Origin: Spirochaetia bacterium
GTDB lineage: Bacteria; Spirochaetota; Spirochaetia; Treponematales; Breznakiellaceae
DNA length: 11,000 bases
Assembly: GCA_025997755.1 (NCBI GenBank)
Contig: BNVA01000051.1
Location: 1-11,000 of the forward strand
Direction of reading: 5' to 3'
A model generated the notes under the pieces. It saw only the letters and a program-made list of their open reading frames with translations, had not been told where the DNA came from and did no database searches. A program made the position numbers and the translations under genes. This document shows, one piece after another, positions 5,793 to 11,000 of the stretch; position 1 is the first letter of the stretch, and every line of letters begins with the position of its first letter.

Positions 5793-8322
5793 AGAATATT
5801 TCCCCCAACGCCCAAAATTAACCCCCTCCATATATGCCTATGAAGAACCCGGTAATCCTGAATTAAGCGGATTCTTAAAAATTGGTTTTACTAATGGTGA
5901 TGTTAAAAAGCGAGTAGCCCAACAATATCCCACTGCCCGTCCCGGTAGACCTCCCTACAGGATAGTTCTTGAAAAATCTGCCATGAAGAATGACGGCTCT
6001 CATTTTATGGATTACGATATTCATAGTATATTACGGAAACGAGGATTTCTCAATCCGAAAACTGCCACCGGCAGTTCAAAAACCGAATGGTTCAAATGTA
6101 CCGTAGATGATGTAAAAGCCGTTATTTTAGCAATTAGGAACGATGAGGATTATGAGGCGAACAGAACATGGGAATTCAAAATGCGTCCAGAACAGAGGGC
6201 TGCTGTAGAAAAGACCGCAGCCTATTTAACCTCATTCAAAAAGGATAACCCTAAAAAGACCCCTCACTTTCTCTGGAATGCAAAAATGCGTTTCGGTAAA
6301 ACTTTTGCAGCTTATCAGCTTGCCCTAAAAATGGGCTGGAAAAAAGTATTGGTGCTAACCTTCAAGCCCACCGTACAAAGTGCATGGGAAGAAGATATTA
6401 AATGCCACATTGATTTTGAAGGCTGGCAGATTATTTCTCGTAAAGGCTTGACCTATGAGCAATGCGATAAAAAGAAACCTATTGTCTGTTTTGGTTCATT
6501 TCAGGATTATTTAGGAAAGAATTCATTGGGTGGAATCAAAAATAAAAATGAATGGGTACACGCTACTAATTGGGATTGCGTGATTCTCGATGAATACCAT
6601 TATGGGGCATGGCGAGAAAACGCAAAGGAACTCTTTGAATCCGAAGACGAGAAGGAAAAGAAATTCGCCGAAGGTGAAGGGATGGACTATTTTGACGAAG
6701 CCCAAATGCCTATCACAACTAACGCCTATCTCTATCTTTCCGGTACACCCTTTAGGGCTTTAGCGTCAGGCGAGTTCATAGAAGAACAAATCTTTAACTG
6801 GACTTATTCCGATGAACAACAAGCAAAAGAAAGTTGGAAAGAGCCCCCTGCAAACCCTTACGCAGCCCTTCCTCGAATGGTTATGCTTACCTATAAGTTG
6901 CCTGATTCAATTCGGGAAATAGCCCAGAAAGGGGAATTTGACGAATTTGACCTTAACAGTTTCTTTTTGGCGGATGGAATCGGCAATGATGCTCGTTTCA
7001 AATATGAAGAATATGTTCAGAAATGGCTTGACCTCATTCGTGGGGCGTTTCAGCCGGCCACCGTTGACAGTCTCAAATTGGGAGCCGAAAAACCGCCATT
7101 GCCTTTTACCGATATACGTTTATTAAATACCCTCACTCATACTTTCTGGTTTTTACCATCCGTTGCTGCCTGTGATGCCATGAATAATCTCTTGAAAAAA
7201 AAGAATAATACCTTTTACCAAGACTATAGAATTATTGTTGCTGCTGGCAGTAAAGCCGGAATAGGGATAGATGCCTTATATCCAGTCAGGGAAGCCATGA
7301 CGGACAATCCCTTAAAAACAAAAACTATAACCCTTTCCTGTGGGAAACTTACCACCGGAGTATCTATAAAACCGTGGACAGGTATCTTTATGCTTCGCAA
7401 TGTCACCAGCCCGGAAACCTATTTTCAATCAGCCTTTCGGGTACAAACCCCTTGGACTATCAAGAACCCCGATGATAAATCCCCGAATAAAGAAGAAGTG
7501 ATTAAAAACGAATGTTATATTTTTGATTTTGCCCCTGACAGAGCCTTGCGTCAAATAGTTGATTATAGTTGTGAACTAAATGTAACCGACACTAACCCGG
7601 AAAAAAAGGTAGGAGAGTTTATTCATTTCCTTCCAATCCTTTCTTATGATGGTTCCTATATGGAGGAAATAAACGCAGCAAAGGTTTTGGAAATGGCTAT
7701 GACTGGAACCAATGCAACCCTTCTGGCTAAACGATGGGAAAGTGCCCTTTTGGTCAATGTTGATAATGAAACTCTTGCCCGCTTAATGAAGAACGAGCAA
7801 GCCATGAAAGCACTTATGGCAATAGAAGGATTTAGGAACTTGAATCAGGACATAGAAACAATCATCAATAAATCCGGTATTGTCAAAAAGGCCAAACAGG
7901 AAGCCAATGATAAAGAATTTTCCGCCAAGGACAAAAAGGAATTAACCGAAGCCGAAAAGGAATATAAAAGTCTCCGCAAACAAATACAGGATAAACTCAT
8001 CAAGTTTGCTACTCGTATCCCGGTGTTTATGTATTTAACCGACTATCGTGAAATGACCCTCACCGATGTGATTACCAAACTGGAACCAGAACTTTTCAAA
8101 AAAGTAACCGGATTAAATGTTAAAGACTTTGATTTATTGGTAAGCCTTGGGGTCTTTAATTCCTCCCACATGAACGGAGCGGTCTACAATTTCAAGCGTT
8201 ACGAAGATTCAAGCCTTGTTTATACCGGCATTGATAAACACGAAGGGGAAAAAGTTGGTGGATGGGATACGGTAATAAGCCAAAAAGAATACCGGGCAAC
8301 TTTTGTAAATAAATCGGTATAA
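5785..8322 (+). CDS. GIY-YIG nuclease / superfamily 2 helicase restriction protein
   Basis: The start at 5785 is preferred because AGAGGG (5773-5778) lies 6 nt upstream; a TTG at 5767 would add six residues. The protein is 845 residues. The N-terminus is a GIY-YIG domain of the T5orf172/Mug113 type: SIYAYEEPG (15-23), LKIGFT (31-36), Arg43, DYDIH (76-80) and TEWF (Glu101). The helicase follows: motif I KMRFGKT (Lys172), motif II DEYH (269-272), motif III SGT (319-321), a motif V-like TTGVSIKPW, and motif VI QSAFRVQ (548-554). The C-terminal third includes a Lys/Glu-rich probable coiled coil (about 705-735). This layout suggests an ATP-driven translocating restriction subunit paired with the methylase. 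Two departures are visible: Asp where the GIY-YIG family usually has Glu before LH, and Phe for Gly in motif VI. It overlaps the upstream gene by 8 nt. Confidence 0.88.
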   Translation: MNKEYFPQRPKLTPSIYAYEEPGNPELSGFLKIGFTNGDVKKRVAQQYPTARPGRPPYRIVLEKSAMKNDGSHFMDYDIHSILRKRGFLNPKTATGSSKTEWFKCTVDDVKAVILAIRNDEDYEANRTWEFKMRPEQRAAVEKTAAYLTSFKKDNPKKTPHFLWNAKMRFGKTFAAYQLALKMGWKKVLVLTFKPTVQSAWEEDIKCHIDFEGWQIISRKGLTYEQCDKKKPIVCFGSFQDYLGKNSLGGIKNKNEWVHATNWDCVILDEYHYGAWRENAKELFESEDEKEKKFAEGEGMDYFDEAQMPITTNAYLYLSGTPFRALASGEFIEEQIFNWTYSDEQQAKESWKEPPANPYAALPRMVMLTYKLPDSIREIAQKGEFDEFDLNSFFLADGIGNDARFKYEEYVQKWLDLIRGAFQPATVDSLKLGAEKPPLPFTDIRLLNTLTHTFWFLPSVAACDAMNNLLKKKNNTFYQDYRIIVAAGSKAGIGIDALYPVREAMTDNPLKTKTITLSCGKLTTGVSIKPWTGIFMLRNVTSPETYFQSAFRVQTPWTIKNPDDKSPNKEEVIKNECYIFDFAPDRALRQIVDYSCELNVTDTNPEKKVGEFIHFLPILSYDGSYMEEINAAKVLEMAMTGTNATLLAKRWESALLVNVDNETLARLMKNEQAMKALMAIEGFRNLNQDIETIINKSGIVKKAKQEANDKEFSAKDKKELTEAEKEYKSLRKQIQDKLIKFATRIPVFMYLTDYREMTLTDVITKLEPELFKKVTGLNVKDFDLLVSLGVFNSSHMNGAVYNFKRYEDSSLVYTGIDKHEGEKVGGWDTVISQKEYRATFVNKSV

Positions 8323-8376
8323 TTCATTAAGGACGAATTAGACATTCTCTTTTGTATGTCCTAAACTAATTAAAGA

Positions 8377-8625
8377 ATGAACGATAAACGAATTAAAAAT
8401 TACTTCCGGCTTTTATCTTGCTGGTATGTCTCCACCAATCTAAAACCCCACAGCCAAAACTCTGATGGACTTCGATTCATGGACGCCAAATATCTTGCGG
8501 GACAGCTTCACTTTAAGCCGAGGATGATTTACAAATTAACACAACAATTACTTGACAATAAAGAAGATTATTATTCCTATCGACAGCATGAGTTAATTTC
8601 TGATGATGGAGAGTTTGGACTATGA
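8377..8625 (+). CDS. Unknown small protein (82 residues), possible helix-turn-helix
   Basis: I do not recognise this protein. It begins MNDKRIKNYFRLLSCWYVS and has a segment around residues 36-56, DAKYLAGQLHFKPRMIYKL, whose spacing resembles a helix-turn-helix; this is a visual judgement only. The C-terminus is acidic (ISDDGEFGL). No signal peptide or membrane segment is seen. The start has only a weak purine stretch (TTAAAGA) before it. It follows the helicase by 54 nt on the same strand and overlaps the next small gene as ATGA, so the two are probably made together. It could be a late gene of the defence operon or a separate two-gene unit. The tight coupling and intact frame support a real gene. 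Confidence 0.6.
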   Translation: MNDKRIKNYFRLLSCWYVSTNLKPHSQNSDGLRFMDAKYLAGQLHFKPRMIYKLTQQLLDNKEDYYSYRQHELISDDGEFGL

Positions 8626-8792
8626 AGCATAGACGAAAATACATCTGGGCTTATCTTGATGGTCAGAAACTGGTAGAGGTCATTCAGGCTGCCCTTGATA
8701 ATCATAAATCCGTAGATGAAATGAAGGCTATCCTTATCAAAGAAAATCCCGGCCATGAGGTTATTTTCAAGGTTGTATCAAAGTCTCACTAA
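8622..8792 (+). CDS. Unknown small protein (56 residues)
   Basis: The ATG at 8622 overlaps the preceding stop codon (ATGA) and has GGAGAG (8608-8613) 8 nt upstream, so translation is likely. The product starts MKHRRKYIWAYLDGQKLVEV and ends IFKVVSKSH. It appears soluble, basic at its N-terminus and probably mixed alpha/beta (an Ala/Val-rich helix at about 17-27 and a short strand EVIFKVV near the end). I recognise no family. Its stop codon TAA shares bases with the start of the terminator hairpin, so it is the last gene of its transcript. Pairing with the 82-residue protein is suggested by coupling, not by any known motif. Confidence 0.6.
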   Translation: MKHRRKYIWAYLDGQKLVEVIQAALDNHKSVDEMKAILIKENPGHEVIFKVVSKSH

Positions 8793-8826
8793 AAGTCAGC
8801 AGACTTATTTTTGTCTGCTGACTTTT
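8791..8826. terminator. Perfect 14-bp hairpin, bidirectional terminator
   Basis: AAAAGTCAGCAGAC (8791-8804) pairs exactly with GTCTGCTGACTTTT (8813-8826) around the loop TTATTTTT. The arms begin with A4 and end with T4, so both strands give a stem followed by U residues. It lies between convergent genes and overlaps the stop codon of the 56-residue gene. The T tract is short, but the symmetry and position fit a shared intrinsic terminator. Confidence 0.85.
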
Positions 8827-8912
8827 ATCATACAGTTCTATTTTTCCAGCCTCTTTTATTTTTCATTTCCCTTTTTCGCCAAAAATTGCGGCTTTTACTA
8901 CATCTGTTTCTT

Positions 8913-10103
8913 CTACTTCTTCTGGTCATGCTTTTTCTCCTTTTGTAATTTTCTGTATAAAGTTTTTTGTGAAATATCAAGTTTTTCACAAGCCTCTCGT
9001 CTATTCCTGTATTCTATTCCCTTTACCTGTATTGGTAAGGACGGGCGGTATGCCGGGCGGCTCCTTCTCTCTGTCGTGTCCGGTAAGTGGGTGCGGGTGC
9101 TATGGCCCACGGCACCCCGCACCAGAGACTTATCGGTCATCCCCACACTACTACTACCGGCGAGAGGGCAGTGTTTTTTTGTATTCTTTCTACCAGTTGA
9201 AAAGTATTCATAGGGGCTATATGCACCCCATTTTTCGATAAACAATTTTCTTTCGTCAAGATATTCATCCCTCACCATAATTGCAGCATTATCTATGGAC
9301 GACTTAATTACATCCACATCAGCGTCAGAATAAAAGCAGTCAAAGGCATTGCAAACTTTGTAATCCTCGCCATTCAGTAATTGTTTAGTAATTTCTTCCA
9401 GCCTACCGCACCACCACCAAATAGATTGCTTCCAGTCGGCTACCACATTATTGTCCCATTCGGCGGGCGTATTAGAGCAAAATAACTGATTTTGCATAAG
9501 AACCCAGCCCTTTATGAACTGTTCCTCGTCAAGTGAAAAGTCAAATGTCCTACTTCCCCTTCCCTCAACCGCACTATTGAAGTTGGCCTTTGCTTTTGCC
9601 AAAGAAGGTTCAAACAGCCATCTGAATGTGCAAGTTTTGTCATCATCGTTTTCTTTTTGAACGCCTATCTTTCTCATTATGTCTTTCCGCAAGTGTATCT
9701 TTGGATCGGTGCCGAGCCATTTACCTTGAAAGAGCAAATAATACACTGATGGGACTTCTGCCCTAATGTCAAACTGGCTATATTCCCAGCCGCCAAGCTG
9801 TTCCGCCAACTTGTAATTCCTGTCATTCCCCTTTTTAGTTAAGGCAGTATCTGTTGTGGTCCTGCCCCCGAATGTTGCGGTGACATAGGGTTTAAGAGTT
9901 TTCTTATCAAGATGGGTTTCTACTTCCCAATGAAAGGATTCTCCCCTCATCATTTGTTCGAGGTCCAAAAGCACACTCATTTCCTGGAAGTCGGCTGTCC
10001 TTATTGTTCCGCCGTGAAAGTCAATAATTCGCTGTATTCTGGTTTTGTTTTCCGGGTAAATAACATAGGGTTCTATGTTAGTCGGATTCCGTTTGTAGTT
10101 CAT
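8913..10103 (-). CDS. Unknown 396-residue protein with polymerase-like motifs and C-terminal HTH-like segment
   Basis: I recognise no family with confidence. Three stretches recall DNA/RNA polymerase palm and fingers motifs: SQFDIRAEVPSVYYLL (109-124, a motif A-like Asp112 followed by P-S), KAKANFNSAVEG (170-181, compare K...NS.YG) and AFDCFYSDADVDV (253-265, a motif C-like Asp255). A Trp-rich patch (WWWC, 229-232) lies between the last two. Residues about 311-356 are a Ser/Arg/Pro-rich linker encoded by a GC-rich hairpin sequence. The tail, IEYRNRREACEKLDIS to about 391, resembles the small HTH modules (NUMOD-like) found at the ends of some phage and plasmid proteins. The start at 10101-10103 has AAGG 7 nt upstream, and a good promoter lies further up. 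A phage or plasmid replication role is possible but unproven; inactivity cannot be excluded. Confidence 0.65.
   Translation of the reverse strand: MNYKRNPTNIEPYVIYPENKTRIQRIIDFHGGTIRTADFQEMSVLLDLEQMMRGESFHWEVETHLDKKTLKPYVTATFGGRTTTDTALTKKGNDRNYKLAEQLGGWEYSQFDIRAEVPSVYYLLFQGKWLGTDPKIHLRKDIMRKIGVQKENDDDKTCTFRWLFEPSLAKAKANFNSAVEGRGSRTFDFSLDEEQFIKGWVLMQNQLFCSNTPAEWDNNVVADWKQSIWWWCGRLEEITKQLLNGEDYKVCNAFDCFYSDADVDVIKSSIDNAAIMVRDEYLDERKLFIEKWGAYSPYEYFSTGRKNTKKHCPLAGSSSVGMTDKSLVRGAVGHSTRTHLPDTTERRSRPAYRPSLPIQVKGIEYRNRREACEKLDISQKTLYRKLQKEKKHDQKK
9038..9172. repeat. GC-rich, hairpin-forming stretch inside the 396-residue gene
   Basis: This block is far richer in G/C than both flanks, which contain T-rich runs. 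Its core folds: CCGGTAAGT (9080-9088) pairs with ACTTATCGG (9128-9136) with one G-T, and GTGCGGG (9091-9097) pairs with CCCGCAC (9116-9122), extended by TGC/GCA after a one-base bulge. TGTATT occurs at 9028 and again at 9180, flanking the block, though a third copy at 9008 makes this weak evidence of a target duplication. The block is read through in frame as a Ser/Arg/Pro-rich linker (GSSSVGMTDKS and on). It looks like a dispersed palindromic repeat that landed in a gene; other copies cannot be checked here. Confidence 0.5.
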
Positions 10104-10137
10104 ATTGTAGCCTTGGCCGGATATTCTGCCGCCGCAG

Positions 10138-10194
10138 AGAACAGGTTAAGTTTTCCAACTCGGTAGGCCGGTGATTTTCCGTCAAACCTGTTCT
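10138..10194. repeat. 10-bp inverted repeat upstream of the 396-residue gene
   Basis: AGAACAGGTT (10138-10147) and AACCTGTTCT (10185-10194) are exact reverse complements, 37 nt apart. The outer arm touches the -10 hexamer and expected start of the - strand promoter, and the inner arm lies in the leader. They could be paired operator half-sites or a leader RNA stem; the sequence alone does not decide. Confidence 0.55.
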
Positions 10195-10222
10195 GTATAA
10201 TTAGTCATGGCTTTGAACTCAA
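10194..10222 (-). promoter_or_regulatory. Sigma-70-like promoter for the 396-residue gene
   Basis: On the - strand TTGAGT (10217-10222) is followed after 17 nt by TATACA (10194-10199). The expected transcript start near 10187 would leave a leader of about 84 nt before the ATG at 10103. The -35 hexamer overlaps the stop codon of the truncated gene upstream, so the 396-residue gene can be expressed independently of it. Confidence 0.5.
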
Positions 10223-10503
10223 TCCAACTCATATTCATCTGATGATAAATCTTCACCTAAAATTATCTCTTTCTTTCCTTTGTTATATTCCCTTTCAAGC
10301 AGCTCAACTTCGTTTTCTGTCAATTTCACTATGGTAAGTTCTTTATACATTTCGGGGTTTTCAGCCTCTAATACTTTGTCATTGATATAGAAATTGGATA
10401 TTTTTCTTTTCCATTCTACATATTGCGATATACAACCTTCAAGATTTTTACTTTCATATTCATCCGGCTTGCTTGGAACTTTTTTAATGTAATAGTCTAA
10501 TAG
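10219..10503 (-). pseudogene. 3' remnant of an unknown gene cut by the insertion sequence
   Basis: The - strand frame ending at the stop 10219-10221 reads 94 residues back to the transposon edge with no usable start; its only Met is about residue 52. The text looks like real protein: DYYIKKVPSKPDEYES, then CISQYVEWKRK, then a charged tail ending LSSDEYELD. It is soluble, Glu/Lys-rich, with probable helices, and I recognise no family. The frame closes at 10510-10512, within the transposon end, consistent with insertion near 10500. The missing N-terminal part should lie beyond the other end of the element, outside the window. It is not in the usual open-frame listings because it lacks an ATG. 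It points the same way as the 396-residue gene, 115 nt upstream of it, and may once have shared its transcript. Confidence 0.65.
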
Positions 10504-10505
10504 AC

Positions 10506-10534
10506 TTGTTCAATAACCCCTGAAATTATATAAT
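10506..10534 (+). promoter_or_regulatory. Transposase promoter within the IS end
   Basis: TTGTTC (10506-10511), a 17-nt spacer and a perfect TATAAT (10529-10534) form a strong sigma-70-like promoter. The -35 hexamer lies in the presumed terminal repeat. The expected start about 7 nt after the -10 falls on or next to the transposase ATG at 10541, so the transcript may have no leader. Confidence 0.6.
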
Positions 10535-10540
10535 ATCAGT

Positions 10541-10981
10541 ATGGGACAGGGAAAGAGAAAACCAGACGCCAAGAGCGTTCTATTCAAACGGCTGTATGGG
10601 GTAACACCAGAAACATTTGAGCGGATGAAAGTCATACTTCAAAAAGAGTTCGACAAGTTGTACCGGCAAGGAGGCAAGCCTCCGAACCTGACGGTACAGG
10701 ACAAGCTGTTTATAACCTTAAAATACCTGCGGGAATACCGGACGATGGAGAGTATTGGTGCAGAGTATGGGGTATGCAAAGGCACGGTTTCCATGGCTGT
10801 CAAATGGGTGGAGGATACGTTAAAGAAAGCTCCTGATTTTAAACTGCCTGGAAAGAAAATACTGAAAGAGGAGTCATGCTCTATACAATATGTGGTGGTA
10901 GATGTGACCGAAAGTCCCGTCCAACGGCCTAAAAAAAACAAAAAAAGTGGTATTCCGGCAAGAAAAAGCGCCATACGATAA
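10541..10981 (+). CDS. IS5-family transposase, zero-frame part (continues by -1 frameshift, 3' end outside window)
   Basis: The zero frame gives 146 residues. Residues about 50-94 are the helix-turn-helix region of DDE_Tnp_4-type transposases (LTVQDKLFITLKYLREYRT, then GTVSMAVKWVEDTL). Residues 117-129 (YVVVDVTESPVQR) carry the first catalytic Asp, Asp121. After RPKK the zero frame drifts into unrelated text (SGIPARKSAIR) and stops at 10979. The -1 frame from 10939 instead reads QKKWYSGKKKRHTIKTQVII, the expected family sequence, and stays open to the window end. So the full enzyme needs a -1 shift at the A-rich tract, or else the copy is mutated. No Shine-Dalgarno precedes the ATG. The second Asp and the Glu of the DDE triad lie to the right of the window. 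Confidence 0.85.
   Translation: MGQGKRKPDAKSVLFKRLYGVTPETFERMKVILQKEFDKLYRQGGKPPNLTVQDKLFITLKYLREYRTMESIGAEYGVCKGTVSMAVKWVEDTLKKAPDFKLPGKKILKEESCSIQYVVVDVTESPVQRPKKNKKSGIPARKSAIR
10933..10939 (+). other. In-phase A AAA AAC slippery heptamer (-1 frameshift site)
   Basis: The zero-frame codons here are AAA (10934-10936) and AAC (10937-10939), preceded by A, which is the X XXY YYZ arrangement. A -1 slip makes the next codon CAA at 10939 and gives the family-typical RPKK-K-QKKWYSGKKK order. A second A7G run (10940-10947) lies just after it. Programmed shifting is inferred from phase and product. Confidence 0.65.
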
Positions 10982-11000
10982 AGACGCAGGTGATAATAAA

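Larger units (their letters stand above)
10502..11000 (+). mobile_element. IS5-family insertion sequence, left part
   Basis: The element is recognised by its transposase and by the abrupt end of the - strand gene. The left end is placed near 10502, where AGACTTGTTCAATAACC begins, a sequence that looks like a terminal inverted repeat of this family. The exact end and any target duplication cannot be set without the right end, which is outside the window. Confidence 0.7.

Noticed and set aside
1..8322. Type I restriction, BREX or DISARM assignment
   Set aside because: No HsdS-like subunit, PglZ, BrxC, DrmA or DrmB is visible; only a methylase and helicase are shared with those systems.
8338..8367. 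Promoter (TAGACA-N17-TAAACT) or hairpin in the gap before the 82-residue gene
   Set aside because: Both hexamers match poorly and the stem (TTAGACAT/ATGTCCTAA) has a bulge and no T run; too weak to call either.
8755..9213. 152-residue + strand open frame, Phe/Tyr-rich
   Set aside because: It crosses the terminator hairpin and is antisense to the 396-residue gene; the Phe-rich text reflects Lys codons read backward. The 90-residue frame at 8969-9241 is rejected likewise.
1..11000. tRNA, rRNA, CRISPR arrays, retron RNA or riboswitches
   Set aside because: No cloverleaf, no regularly spaced repeats and no reverse transcriptase were seen on either strand.

Overview
The window is bacterial DNA, AT-rich overall but uneven. 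Shine-Dalgarno sequences are clear before several genes (AGGAGG at 2003, AGAGGG at 5773, GGAGAG at 8608), which argues against typical Bacteroidota. A spirochaete or a Gram-positive anaerobe would fit, but nothing in the sequence fixes the taxon. The content is that of an accessory or defence island: nucleases, a DNA methylase, a helicase, small unknown genes, and a transposon at the right edge.

Bases 1-8322 form one tightly packed + strand cluster. In order they encode the end of an HNH nuclease, an Eco57I-like N6-adenine DNA methyltransferase with NPPY and a four-cysteine insert, a TrlF-type protein (PHP phosphoesterase domain fused to an SMC/ABC-like ATPase), a YhcG/DUF1016 PD-(D/E)XK nuclease, and a GIY-YIG nuclease/superfamily 2 helicase. 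Gaps are 18 and 25 nt, and overlaps are 14 and 8 nt. The simplest reading is a restriction-modification core (methylase plus nuclease-helicase) carrying extra effectors: PHP-ATPase, YhcG-type nuclease and HNH nuclease. Each part is a known family. I do not recognise the five-gene set as a named system, and it is the best candidate here for an undescribed one.

Bases 8377-8792 hold two small coupled genes of unknown function. They are followed at once by a perfect 14-bp hairpin that looks like a bidirectional terminator. Convergent to them on the - strand is a 396-residue unknown protein (8913-10103). It has weak polymerase-like motifs, a C-terminal helix-turn-helix-like segment, and a GC-rich hairpin-forming stretch that appears to have been inserted in frame. 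A good sigma-70-like promoter and a 10-bp inverted repeat lie upstream of it.

Bases 10219-10503 are the 3' end of another - strand gene, cut off by the left end of an IS5-family insertion sequence. The transposase of that element starts at 10541, possibly on a leaderless transcript. It carries an in-phase A AAA AAC slippery site that would restore the family consensus by -1 frameshifting. The element runs off the right edge.
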